From Nissolia schottii (lineage: Eukaryota > Streptophyta > Magnoliopsida > Fabales > Fabaceae), in the NCBI GenBank assembly GCA_003254905.1, contig QANU01045485.1, forward strand, positions 56,824 to 120,823: a stretch of 64,000 bases of DNA, written 5' to 3'. The translations under genes were made by a program, and so were the position numbers. Of the stretch, positions 22,360 through 34,332 are shown one piece after another. The first letter of the stretch is position 1. Each line of letters begins with the position of its first letter. Below the pieces are notes generated by a model. It saw only the letters and a list, made by a program, of their open reading frames with translations, was not told the origin of the DNA and made no database searches.

Positions 22360-23054
22360 CCGAAATTGTTCCCATGTGTTGTCCTTTTAGAAAATATCGA
22401 AGCTCTCCTTTCAATCTGGGACACAAAACTCAAAGCGAGACGATCTTTATGCAAATCAAAAAGGGTCCTCCACCTTGTCACACCGTGTGACGTAAAATAT
22501 CACTTTTCTCTCTCACAGTCATCCAGATATGCAAACTCTCCTCTCACTCGCTCCCTCCCTCAATCCACTTTGCGGAAATCCAAATGCACCAATCAGAATT
22601 CAGGAAACCCCATCACCAAAACCCCAAAAAGATAGATGTAGCAATAGAGCGAGAGTGTGACACACACACCCACACCCCCACACAATGGCACTAAAACCTC
22701 ACAACTATTTACTTCGCTGAATACACAATTCGCCACGTGGCCATGGCTCTCGCCACTAACCACAAAAAGAAAGCTTCAATTTTCAGGCTCTTCTCCTCTC
22801 CCCTTCCCTCCACACAAACCAAATAAAAAGCTCATAGCCACCCATCTTCCCAAAGGAGAATAGAAAAAAAGAAGGGGAAGAAGATACACTTGAGCTGAAT
22901 TGGGAGCACTACTTGGAAATCCCTCAAGTTCCAACTATTTCTTTCAACCAATTTGCTCTTTGCTTTGCTTCTCTGTTCTCCTCTGTCTTCAGTTTGAAAA
23001 AGAGAGGATTCCATTTTGCTCTAATTTTGTATTGTACAGTGTTGTTGATGACCA
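22360..23054 (+). promoter_or_regulatory. CHLH promoter and 5' leader
   Basis: This is the region just before the CHLH start. It contains a perfect G-box palindrome, GCCACGTGGC, at 22732-22741, a TGACGT core at 22488-22493, and an evening-element-like AAAATATC at 22494-22501. CHLH is known to be light- and clock-regulated in plants through G-box factors such as PIFs and HY5. That these sites are used here is inference. The start of transcription was not located. The leader probably lies in the CT-rich stretch after about 22790. Confidence 0.65.
22732..22741. promoter_or_regulatory. G-box (CACGTG) upstream of CHLH
   Basis: The palindrome GCCACGTGGC lies about 315 bp before the start codon. 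It is the classic binding site for bHLH/bZIP light regulators. Confidence 0.7.
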
Positions 23055-26000
23055 ATGGCTTCTCTAGTATCTTCCCCATTCACCCTACCAAGTTCGAAAC
23101 CTGACCAACCATCTTCCCTCTCACAAAGACACCTCTTCCTCCACTCTTTCCTTCCCAAGAAGGCCAATTCCCGCGGCAGCCCAAAGCCACCCCCGAGGCT
23201 AAAATGCGCCGCGATCGGCAACGGCCTCTTCACCCAGACCACCCAGGAAGTCCGCCGGATAGTCCCGGACAACATCCGAAACCTCCCGACGGTAAAAATC
23301 GTGTACGTGGTCCTCGAGGCCCAGTACCAGTCCTCCCTCTCCGCCGCCGTCAGGGCCCTCAACAGCACCAGCGGCGGAGAGGCCTCCTTCGAGGTCGTGG
23401 GCTACCTGGTGGAGGAGCTCCGCGACGCGAGCAACTACAACGCCTTCCGCAAGGACCTGGAGGACGCCAACGTCTTCATCGGGTCCCTCATCTTCGTGGA
23501 GGAGCTCGCCCTCAAGGTGAAGGCCGCCGTGGAGAGGGAGCGGGACCGGCTCGACGCCGTCCTGGTGTTCCCGTCGATGCCGGAGGTGATGCGGCTGAAC
23601 AAGCTGGGCTCGTTCAGCATGTCGCAGCTCGGCCAGTCCAAGAGCCCCTTCTTCCAGCTCTTCAAGCAGAAGAAGCAGTCCTCCGCGGGGTTCGCGGACA
23701 ACATGCTGAAGCTCGTGCGGACGCTGCCCAAGGTCCTCAAGTACCTGCCCAGCGACAAGGCCCAGGACGCCAGGCTGTACATCCTCAGCCTCCAGTTCTG
23801 GCTCGGCGGGTCCCCCGACAACCTGCAGAACTTCCTCAAGATGATCGCCGGCGCCTACGTGCCGGCGCTGAAATCCGCCAGGATGGAGTACTCGGAGCCG
23901 GTCCTGTACCTCGACACCGGGATCTGGCACCCGCTCGCGCCGCGCATGTACGACGACGTGAAGGAGTATTTGAATTGGTACGGCACCAGGAGGGACGCCA
24001 ACGAGAGGCTCAAGAGTCCGAATGCGCCGGTGATCGGCTTGATTCTGCAGAGGAGTCATATTGTGACCGGAGATGATGGACACTACGTCGCCGTTATCAT
24101 GGAGCTGGAGGCTAGAGGGGCTAAGGTCATTCCGATTTTCGCCGGCGGGCTTGACTTCTCGGGGCCGGTGGAGCGGTTCTTGATTGATCCGGTTACTAAG
24201 AAGCCGTATATACATTCGGCTATATCGCTCACGGGGTTCGCCCTTGTTGGAGGCCCCGCGAGGCAGGACCACCCCAGGGCGGTTGAGGCTTTGATGAAGC
24301 TTGATGTGCCTTACATCGTGGCGTTGCCGCTGGTGTTCCAGACGACGGAGGAGTGGCTGAACAGCACCTTGGGCTTGCATCCGATTCAGGTCGCTCTTCA
24401 GGTTGCTCTGCCGGAGCTTGATGGTGGGATGGAGCCGATAGTTTTTGCTGGCCGGGATCCCAAAACTGGTAATGATAATAACCTTCTCTTTGCAGCAGCC
24501 TGAACCTATTGATTTATGAGTTTTGGTACACGTACACCAAAAATCATACACCATACATAAACCTCATATTTTGTGTTTTAACTCATGTAATGTTTGTGCA
24601 TTTAATTAAGTATAGTTGAGAGTATCATTTACAAGTTTGTAATATTTGTGCACTCGTGAGAAATAAAGTTTGTGCATTATTAATGGTGTATGTATGAGTG
24701 TATGAAATTAGGTGTTCATGTAACATTTTTGTTGATTTATTTGTGACTTTCTGTGGTGCCGATGTCTATAAGTTTTATATATTTAGAACATGTAATTTTT
24801 AGAGCAATCTAGAAGATTGTTATTTTCAACACGAGTTAATTAAACATTTTCTTCCTGGTTTCGCCCTCGCCCGTCCATCCATAAATTTGTCATTTTTATT
24901 TTTTCGGCTAAACTCTGTTGTTAATTGGTTTGTTGGTATGGTTTCAGGAAAATCTCATGCTCTTCACAAGAGGGTGGAGCAGCTCTGCACTAGGGCGATC
25001 AAATGGGCTGAACTGAAACGAAAAACAAAGGTACTTGCCATTTTCTTACTCTTGAAAGTTACATGTCCAATTCAAGTTGAATCTTTTATCATTTCGAGCT
25101 TGAATATGTTTGTCCTGTTCGGAGTGATATAATCTGATGAAGATTGAAGCTTGATATTAAATGTGGCTTTTCTTAATATTTTCCTCGTCTCATGTAATGT
25201 CAATTTCATTGAATTAGAAAATAGTCTGCCAGAGTTCTACATTTGGTATTCAATCAAACTGAAACTGAGTTACAAGTGAAATTTCTAATGTTGAATTCTT
25301 TTTGTTTGATGTTGTAATTAATTATCTTCTCTTGCAGCAAACATGAGACTTAAATGATGTTAAAATGAAACTTCAATGATATGGAGAATAACGGTGGTAT
25401 ACTGATATTTTACTTTGATCTGGATGGACAAGTACATTGTAGAAATCTTTTCCCTCTCATTACATTAGTCCTTATTTACCAAAACACTTAGGGAATGAGG
25501 GAAATCACAAAAGGAAGAGTAGAGGCAGAGAGAAAACGTTTTCAATTAATGAACGAAAATTTCTGCTGTGTAGTACTACAAGTATATTGAAGACTGTATT
25601 TGGTTGGCCAAATGCTTCAGCATTTGTTTTTATCTTTACATTTTATATTGATGACCCTTTCTTTCTTTCTGTCAAGAATTTATCTTAGCCAGCAAATCTT
25701 TCATGTAGATATTCGTACATGCGACAAACTTTTTCATCGGTGCTTAAAAAAGATCCTGCATTCTTGTTGTTCTCCGGTTCTCACTGTACAATGTCATCAG
25801 TTTGTATTTATTCATGGAGTAGAGTAATGTCCTTAGGTCATTTGCATTTTAAGTTTTCAGCATATTCTTATGTGTTTTCGTAGAGAAGTTTGACTCTAAT
25901 TGTTCAAATTCCCATGATAAGTTTATCTGCTCATGCAGGAAGAGAAGAAAGTAGCAATTACTGTCTTCAGTTTCCCACCAGACAAAGGAAATGTAGGAAC

Positions 26001-29000
26001 TGCTGCCTACCTGAATGTCTTCTCCTCCATATTCTCTGTTCTGAAAGACCTTCAAAGGGATGGTTACAATGTTGAGGGACTTCCAGAGACTTCAGAAGCT
26101 TTGATTGAAGATGTACTCCATGACAAAGAAGCTCAATTTAGCAGCCCAAATCTAAACGTTGCTTACAAAATGAATGTCCGTGAATACCAAAGTCTTACTC
26201 CCTATGCCTCAGCATTAGAAGAAAATTGGGGAAAACCTCCTGGGAATCTGAATGCAGATGGAGAGAATCTATTGGTATACGGCAAACAATATGGTAACGT
26301 GTTCATAGGGGTTCAGCCCACATTTGGTTATGAAGGAGATCCTATGCGGTTGCTTTTCTCCAAATCTGCTAGCCCCCATCATGGATTTGCAGCATATTAC
26401 TCATTTGTAGAGAAAATTTTCAAAGCTGATTGTGTTCTTCATTTTGGGACGCATGGATCGCTTGAATTCATGCCTGGAAAGCAGGTGGGGATGAGTGATG
26501 CATGCTACCCGGACAGTCTGATTGGGAATATTCCCAATGTCTATTACTATGCTGCAAACAACCCTTCCGAGGCCACCATAGCCAAGCGAAGGAGCTACGC
26601 CAACACCATTAGCTATCTGACTCCTCCTGCTGAAAATGCAGGACTGTACAAAGGTCTTAAGCAGTTAAGTGAGCTCATCTCCTCATACCAGTCCCTCAAG
26701 GACACTGGCCGTGGGCCACAAATCGTGAGTTCAATTATCAGCACAGCTAGACAATGCAATCTTGACAAGGATGTGACACTGCCAGTGGAGGGGGAAGAGA
26801 TCCCAGCTAAAGAGCGAGACCTTGTGGTTGGAAAGGTGTATGCTAAGATCATGGAGATTGAATCTCGCCTGTTGCCCTGTGGGCTGCATGTAATTGGTGA
26901 GCCCCCCTCAGCCTTGGAAGCAGTTGCTACCCTGGTTAACATTGCTGCACTCGATCGTCCTGAAGACGGCATTTCCTCTCTCCCATCTATACTGGCTGAG
27001 ACTGTAGGAAGAAGCATAGAGGAAATTTACAGAGGGAATGACAAAGGAATATTGAAGGACGTAGAGCTTCTTCGGCAAATAACTGAAGCTTCACGTGGAG
27101 CAATTACTGCCTTTGTGGAGCGCACTACTAATAACAAGGGTCAAGTTGTTGATGTATCTAATAAACTTACCTCAATCCTTGGCTTCGGCATAAATGAGCC
27201 ATGGATTCAGTACTTGTCAAACACCAAGTTTTACCGAGCTGATAGGGAGAAGCTCAGAGTCTTGTTTGAGTTCTTGGGAGAATGTTTGAAATTGGTGGTA
27301 GCCGATAATGAATTGGGAAGTTTAAAACAAGCCCTGGAGGGAAAATATGTGGAGCCAGGGCCCGGTGGTGATCCAATTAGGAATCCGAAAGTTTTGCCAA
27401 CAGGGAAGAATATTCATGCCCTGGACCCACAAGCTATTCCTACTGTTGCGGCGATGCAGAGTGCCAAAATAGTGGTAGACAGATTGGTGGAGAGGCAGAA
27501 AATTGATAATGGGGGCAAGTATCCTGAGACAATTGCACTTGTATTATGGGGAACAGATAATATTAAGACATATGGTGAATCCCTGGCCCAGGTCTTGTGG
27601 ATGGTTGGCGTGAGACCAGTGGCTGATACATTTGGAAGGGTCAACCGGGTGGAACCCGTAAGTCTTGAAGAGCTTGGACGGCCCAGGATTGATGTTGTCG
27701 TAAATTGCTCAGGAGTGTTCAGAGACCTCTTCATCAATCAGGTATCAACTGTCTACCTGTTTCTCAAATTATTGAGACTAAGACAAATTTACTTGGTGCT
27801 TGTTTCATTATTGGTTACAGTATTCATTCTTTGTTGTTCAAAATAGTCACATGAACTCTTAATATTTCAACTTGAACTAGTCATGGTGTAGGCAATACTT
27901 CAACCTTTTTATCTGCATCAAAATAACTATTATGCTATATTGAAAATCATATCAAGTGCTTCATGCGAAAATTTAACGACATTCAGGTTACATTATTTTG
28001 TTAGCACCTTCGATTCTCCATTGCTTTGCTCATATTTTTATATACTTGTTTGTTTCCTTTTTTATTTTTCAGATGAATCTTCTGGATGGAGCGGTGAAGA
28101 TGGTTGCGGAATTAGATGAACCAGCAGAGCAAAACTATGTGAGAAAGCATGCATTAGAACAAGCTGAAGCCCTTGGGATTGAGGTCCGAGAAGCAGCGAC
28201 AAGGGTCTTCTCCAACGCTTCGGGGTCCTACTCCTCAAATATAAACCTGGCTGTAGAGAACTCCTCATGGAATGACGAGAAACAGCTCCAGGACATGTAC
28301 CTTAGCCGAAAGTCTTTTGCTTTCGATTGCGATGCTCCCGGTGCGGGCATGACCGAAAAGAGGAAAGTTTTTGAGATGGCTCTGAGCACGGCAGAGGCCA
28401 CATTCCAAAACCTGGACTCGTCAGAAATCTCCCTCACTGATGTCAGTCATTACTTTGACTCTGACCCAACCAACCTGGTTCAAAACCTAAGGAAGGACGG
28501 GAAGAAGCCAAGTGCATACATTGCTGACACCACCACGGCCAATGCACAGGTGAATGCTGTTTACACGAATCTCCTATTTCCGAGCTTTGTTTCGACAAAT
28601 TTACCTTACTAGAAAGAGTTATCCGCAAATCACATTTATTTTGTATTATGGATGTCAGTGGCTTCCATCTGACCTTGTGGAGATACTCCTTTCAGGTCCG
28701 AACCCTTGCCGAGACAGTCCGGCTTGACGCAAGAACCAAGCTGCTGAACCCCAAGTGGTATGAAGGCATGCTCTCTAGTGGTTATGAGGGTGTGCGCGAG
28801 ATCGAGAAGAGGCTTACCAACACCGTCGGGTGGAGCGCAACTTCGGGCCAAGTCGACAACTGGGTGTACGAAGAGGCCAACACAACTTTCATCCAAGATG
28901 AGGAAATGCTGAAGAAGCTCATGGACACCAACCCAAACTCTTTCAGGAAGCTGGTGCAGACGTTCTTGGAAGCCAATGGACGTGGGTATTGGGAGACTTC

Positions 29001-29073
29001 GGAGCAGAACATTGAGAAGCTCAGGCAGTTGTACTCGGAAGTGGAAGACAAAATTGAAGGCATTGATCGCTGA
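23055..29073 (+). CDS. CHLH: Magnesium chelatase subunit H, chloroplastic, 5 exons
   Basis: Large porphyrin-binding subunit of Mg-chelatase. With CHLI, CHLD and GUN4 it inserts Mg into protoporphyrin IX, the committed step of chlorophyll synthesis; it is also the plastid-signalling protein GUN5. Exons: 23055-24468, 24948-25030, 25939-27741, 28073-28549 and 28696-29073. All junctions are GT-AG and in frame, giving 1384 aa; known plant CHLH is about 1380. The first 50 or so residues are Ser/Pro/Lys-rich, a chloroplast transit peptide. The N-terminal CHLH domain follows ([14 protein letters not shown]), then the CobN/Mg-chelatase domain with [15 protein letters not shown] around residue 667 and [18 protein letters not shown]. 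The C-terminus ends KIEGIDR. The body of exon 1 (about 23160-23960) is strikingly GC-rich, unlike the later exons. Intron 1 holds a MITE. Confidence 0.98.
24518..24726. mobile_element. MITE in CHLH intron 1
   Basis: Terminal inverted repeats of about 40 bp: left GTACACGTACACCA with ATCATACACCATACATAAACC, right the reverse complement of GTTACATGAACACCTAA with TTCATACACTCATAC. The interior carries AATGTTTGTGCA, TTTGTGCACTC and AAAGTTTGTGCA. The same repeats fill the much larger element at 54557-56953, which has similar ends, so this looks like its short deletion derivative. Confidence 0.75.
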
Positions 29074-29398
29074 AGTACACCATGCCCGTGATTTAGCTGG
29101 AAACACAACACAGTGAAGAGACGTTGACTTCTGATTAAACAGAACCATCTGTGTTTCATGAGCCATCCTCCTTTCCCACACTAAATTGAACATTGATCCG
29201 TTTGCCAATGGCATCCCTTTATTTTGTGATTTTGCTATCTTCTCTTTTTTTCCCTGTTGTAATTTTGTTCATTTTCAGGGACCCTTTATCCTTTGTGCAG
29301 TTGCCGATGTTAACCCATGCGATCAAATAAAAATAGCTTCCATTACGAACTGCAGAGACCTTTTTGGTGAAACTTAGATCATATAATTGCCTAAAAAA
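29074..29398 (+). other. CHLH 3' UTR and downstream DNA
   Basis: No other gene is seen. An AATAAA-type polyadenylation signal lies at 29326-29331, about 250 bp after the stop codon. The region ends where the A-tail of an antisense LINE fragment begins. Confidence 0.6.
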
Positions 29399-29948
29399 TG
29401 TAATTTTTTTTTCTCTAAGAAATGGTTCAAGTCCAAACTAGGACAAGCAAAACAGAAAAAGAAAACCCATTGAGGCTCACCAATGTTTGGTTCATATAGA
29501 TTATGAATTATGGCTCAATAAAACTTCACTTAGAAATACTCAGTGGCACAAAACTTAAGAGGAAAAAAAGAGTTCTACAAACTAAGTAAATTAAGGGCAA
29601 CATAGCAATAAAATAACACCATCTAAAAGCCACATCAGCAACACGGCGACACCTCCCTGCCCCCATGAACACACAAGCTATTAGAACAACTGCATATCGA
29701 TTGAACCGACAGAGATTAAAACACCACAACAAAACCCAGGACCCCACCACGCCAACGAGTACAGAATATCCGTCAACATCCACCAATCTTTTGGGCATCT
29801 TGAATGACCTAATAATGGTACCTGCGACATAATTTAGGCATAAACTCATTCAAACAAGCATACCCTTGAAAGATAATGTTATGCCGGAGTTTCCAAATAC
29901 GCCAAGTTACCACAAAATACTCAGCACTACAACTGTTCTTTTGATCAC
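29399..29948 (-). mobile_element. 3' end of a LINE (minus strand) with A-tail
   Basis: Read on the minus strand it encodes VTWRIWKLRHNIIFQGYACL, the characteristic W..W..RN.IIF segment near the C-terminus of plant L1 ORF2. A 3' UTR follows, ending in an A run (T run at 29406-29413 on the + strand). The fragment is 5'-truncated and passes directly into an LTR-like sequence at about 29949. Confidence 0.7.
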
Positions 29949-30491
29949 TGACACACACCAAAATGTCGTTAATTTCAATGTTCGATCAAATAATAATTTA
30001 GAGTTACTGCATGCAGGATATTACGTCATGCAAGATATTAAAGAACTACTCCTCCATGGGTAGAGGATAAATATTCATAATAAATAAATAAGAAGAAAGG
30101 GGTAACAATAGCAGAGAATTAAAATAACAAAACCTGAATAAAATAACGGAAGAAATTTGCAAATAGTTGGGAGCTTGCGTTGTCAATGCGAGCACTCCAA
30201 CAATCCTTAAAGAATTAATACCTAAACGCTACTAACATAAACCTAAAGTGCATAAAATAAAAGAAAAAAAGTGCAGAAAAAAAGTGGAGATTGAATATGA
30301 AGTTGTGTTTAGTTGTTGAGAGATGATTATAGAGTATTGACACAAAGTGGGTGTAAATCTCACACTTTCAGCACAATAGTCAGTAAAATCGCGATAACTT
30401 CGGCTACAGAATTCGGATTGAGGTGATTCAAATCTCCAATTAAAGCTAAGAGATAGATCTACAACTTTATAGTTGAGGTCAAATCGAGATT
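29949..30491 (-). mobile_element. Partial Athila-like LTR/leader, first copy
   Basis: It matches the second copy at about 31150-32130, but roughly 450 bp are missing after 29998. It is cut off at AAATCGAGAT by another LTR-like start (TGTAATAGCCC). The Athila assignment rests on the general look of the leader. No gag or pol is present. Confidence 0.55.
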
Positions 30492-30801
30492 TGTAATAGC
30501 CCAAGTTTTTCCTTCGCTAAAAATTCCGCTTAATAAATAATTAAGAACATGTTAATAAGGAAAGGATGAGATAAAAATGAAATAAAATTCAAAGAATTTA
30601 TTTAATCTCTATTGTATTAGTTAAAAATAATAATTATGCGATCTCGGTACGTTTGGTGACGTTTGGGTTAGTATTATGCTATTTTTAGAACTTAAGTGTG
30701 ACTCAAAGGAGTCTGTAAAATACACTAATATGAAAATAATGTGAAAATATTTCAAGAAAGATTTAAATATTAACCAGGATAATTAATAGGTCACAACGGT
30801 A
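30492..30801 (+). mobile_element. Start of a different LTR (TGTAATAGCCC...), truncated at N
   Basis: It begins TGTAATAGCCCAAG at the point where the flanking repeat is interrupted, as a new LTR insertion would. It runs 310 bp and stops at the N at 30802. Its 3' end and any internal region are not in the window. Confidence 0.55.
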
Positions 30802-30802
30802 N
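30802..30802. other. Ambiguous base N at a duplicated junction (probable assembly gap)
   Basis: Sequence after this N restarts the LINE-LTR composite already seen at 29601 onward, with about 96 % identity. A single N as a stand-in for a gap of unknown size fits best. Confidence 0.75.
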
Positions 30803-32523
30803 AGCAATAAAATAACACCATCTAAAAGCCACATCAGCAACACGGCGACACCTCCCTGCCCCCATGAACACACAAGCTATTAGAACAACTGCATATCGAT
30901 GGAACCGACAGATTAAAACACCACAGCAAAACCCAGGACACCACCACGCCAACGAGTACAGAATGTCCATCAACATCCACCAATCTTTTGGGCATCTTGA
31001 ATGACCTAATAATAGTACCTGCGACATAATTTAGACATAAACTCGTTCAAACAAGCATACCCTTGAAAGATAATGTTGTGCCGGAGTTTCCAAATACGCC
31101 AAGTTACCACAAAATACTCAACACTACAACTGTTCTTTTGATCGCTGAGATACACCAAAACATCGTTAATTTCAATGCGCGATCAAATAATAATTTATAA
31201 AATTAAGAAATTCCAAAACGTAGTACAGGGATTAACTAAGGTCGTCTCAAAGGAAGCAATTTCAAAGCCAATTACAATTATAATTACAATTAAAAAGGGG
31301 GGTTTGGACTGAAGAATATAAATAAAAGAAAAGTAAACAAAAGTAAAGCAACAATAAATGAAAGCAATATCATGCATACAACATTTTTAGATCAATGATT
31401 AATTGTCATTGGTTCCTAATTAATTATTCATACGAGGGGATGTTGTTTATTAGTTGAAATCTCTAACTAATACACAATTCACTTAAGAGACTACGATCGT
31501 CAATTCCCTAAGAATTTATTAATACAGGAAAATCTATCAATCTAGAATTAACCCTAACCAATAACATGCGATTGCTATATTACTAATTAGGAGCGGAACA
31601 AATCATGAATAAACATTAAGCACAAGAGCTCGAATTAATCCTAATCTAAAGTTACCGCATGCAAAATATTAAGAAATCACTCCTCCATGGGTAGAGGATA
31701 AATGTTCATAATAATAAATAAGAAAAAAGGGTAGAAAAAAGTGGAGAATTAAAATAACAAAACCTGAATAAAATAACGGAAGAAATTCGCAAATAGTTGG
31801 GAGCTTGCGTTGTCAATGCCAACGTTCCAACAATCCTTGAATAATTAATACCTAAGTACTACTAACATAAACCTAAAGTGCATAAAATAAAAGAAAAAAA
31901 GTGCAAAAAAAAAAGTGGAGGCTGAATATGAAGTTGTGTTTAGTTGTTGAGAGAGGATGTCTTATTTATAGATTATTGGCACAAAGTGGATGTAAATCCC
32001 TCACTTTCAGCAAAACAGTTAGTAAAATCGCGATAACTTTGATTACAGATATCGGATTGAGGTGATTCAAATCCCCAATTAAAGCTAAGAGATAGATCTA
32101 CAACTTTGTAGTTGAGGTCAAATCAAGATTCAATCTTCATCATGGCAAAAAATCCGTGGCAAAGTCAGCATTAAAAAATCATCAGCAAATCTTTGACCAA
32201 ATCTTTTTGAATTTGAATTCAATCTTGCATTTATTGGTCCAAATCTTCTCTTCAAAATTTATATCTTATCAAATCTCCTTTAAATCTTCAATGATCCTCT
32301 TGACAATTTATTTTCTCCGATTAAAATAGAAAACTAAAAAAGACCAAAAGAAATTTACACATTAAATTCTAAGATAAAATAGTGTTTAAAATTGCATTTT
32401 TCTCAATTTCTCACAAAAGAGGATAATGTGCAAAACATATTAATTAAACATTAAAACCACACATTTTTAGTATGCAATGTTCAAATATAGAATAATAAAA
32501 TGGGGTATAAAATTCACCTATCA
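30803..32523 (-). mobile_element. Second copy of the LINE tail and Athila-like LTR/leader
   Basis: 30803-31170 repeats the LINE 3' fragment. 31170-32523 is a minus-strand LTR/leader. Its outer terminus is TGATAGGTGAATTTTATACC (read on the minus strand, ending at 32523), with a possible TATA box (CTATAAATAAGAC near 31965). The inner side contains CCCTGTACTACG and TTATTTGATCGCGC, which resembles the leader region of Athila-type gypsy elements. No coding region survives. Confidence 0.6.
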
Positions 32524-33467
32524 ATCACCCCTTAACCCAACCTCAAACACTATTCAAAACACATCTCAACACCATTAGGAAAAGAGCAATGTTATTTAAA
32601 TACCATGTATATACAAACAGCCTAGAATCACCATATTATAATGAGAGGAAAAAAAGACAAAATTAATGTATTTGGTACAGTTAGTAACAACTCTGAAGTA
32701 GATGATATCGACGCTTGCTTAAATGGGATCAACACTTGTGCACTCAAAATATTTTGAACACATTTTCTTCTCATTAAATCACATTCTCTTTCCATCTAAT
32801 CACACTCTGGCCATCACGTTAGACTCTCCCTCCTACGCGAAGCTCACTCACCACATGAGTATCAACATAATAAAAATAGGTATTAATGTAATAGAAATAT
32901 GTATCATCATATAAAAAAAGTATCAACATATTATGACCATGCCAAAAGATTGATACCTTTTTTATAAACTTTGCTGCCTTTTTCAAAAGTATTGATACAT
33001 ATTTTAAAATGTTGATATCTTTGTGTTTTAAAGATAAAGTGGATAAAATGAGAGCAATCAAAAAAGTGATTTGATAAAGAGAGTGTTCTGGGATTGAATT
33101 TTTTTTATTGTATTTTAAGATTTTCACATGATGTCACTATCATAGTGTTAATAGTGTCTATATATCTGTGTTGTGAAAATAACATTTCTCTTAATAAAAG
33201 CCCAATGAATAGCCCACCAATTTAAACAACAGCACCACCCATTTTTGGAGAACTCATAGCGAAAGAATAAATGGGTATACTTTCATCGTGGGTTTTAGAC
33301 AACACACGCCAAATCAATTTCACCTCCAATATTAAGCCCCATCAACCGATCCTTAATGTTCATCATACCTAATGCCAATAACTAAACAAACAGCTCCAGC
33401 TTTGGGGGAACAAGACCCCTTCAAGCATCATAGCAAAACTATATGAAAAGAATCAGAGGTCTCTAGC
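32524..33467. other. AT-rich intergenic DNA
   Basis: No gene. Around 32860-33010 there are several short repeats of the kind TATCAACATA/TATTAATGTA, giving weak inverted-repeat structure. Confidence 0.5.
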
Positions 33468-33475
33468 AGCATAAA

Positions 33476-34324
33476 CATAGATGTTAGAATCATATGGTTC
33501 ATGGTTCAAACCATACGATGCGGTTCGACTCAGGCACCGGGCGAGTAATGATTCGGTTGTGAATCGTAAAACACCATGAATCAGAGGTGAATCGTCGGAA
33601 TAAGTCCAATTTGGAACTGCCAGTTTAGAATCGTGATTCATGTAGTTTGGGAAGCTCATGGTTTTTTTGGGGGGTTCTCTTTTTTTGGGGTTTTTTGTTC
33701 CTTTAGGTTTTTAACCCTTATTCATTGATGGGCCAAAGCCCAAATGGCTCAAACATTAAAAATATATCTAAATTTTAAATGTTTTAAAATTAAAAAAAGA
33801 GAAATTGAAGAGTCACATAGTCGTACACTCTTATCTTCCTCATGAGCAACCTGAAACCTCCTTCTCTTTCTCTCCAAGCCGCGCCTCCATAAACCTCGTG
33901 CTGCTATTGACCTCACGCCGTTGTTGCCAAGCCACCGACCACGCCACGCTGCCGATGAGTACGAACCTAAAAAACCCATATTTTGTATGTTGCATGCTCT
34001 GTTTCATTCCCTCTCCTCTTCCTCTCCAAGCAAGTCAACCTTCATCATTCACGCCACGCCTCCGTTGTCCTTGCAAACAACCCATCCTCCCAACCCAACA
34101 TGTTTTGTGTGTTGGCTTATAATACTTTACTATTTCTTCAATTATTATACTACTTATTAAGTTATTTGCTACTCTTTAAGCACTTTCTTTATGTTTTATG
34201 TATGGATTTTTTTTTTATTTAGGCTTTTTTATAAATATGTTCCTAAATTTTAGGATTCGAAATGATTCACGATTCAAAAATTGAAAAAATAATTCATGAT
34301 TCGATTCATGAGTTGACAGCTATG
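33476..34324. mobile_element. Non-autonomous hAT-like element, 849 bp
   Basis: The left end CATAGATGTTAGAATCAT and the reverse complement of the right end, CATAGCTGTCAACTCATG, form imperfect terminal repeats. An 8-bp duplication flanks it: AGCATAAA at 33468-33475 and AGAATAAA at 34325-34332 (7 of 8 match), the size typical of hAT. Subterminal parts are rich in ATTCATGATT-like words. A GC-richer interior (33840-34080) has open frames on both strands that I cannot assign to a family. It has no transposase. Confidence 0.65.
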
Positions 34325-34332
34325 AGAATAAA

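Noticed and set aside
23199-24554. Long open frame on the minus strand (451 codons) and a second + frame across CHLH exon 1
   Set aside because: Both are shadows of the GC-rich CHLH coding frame. Their translations are Arg/Pro/His-rich and have no family features.
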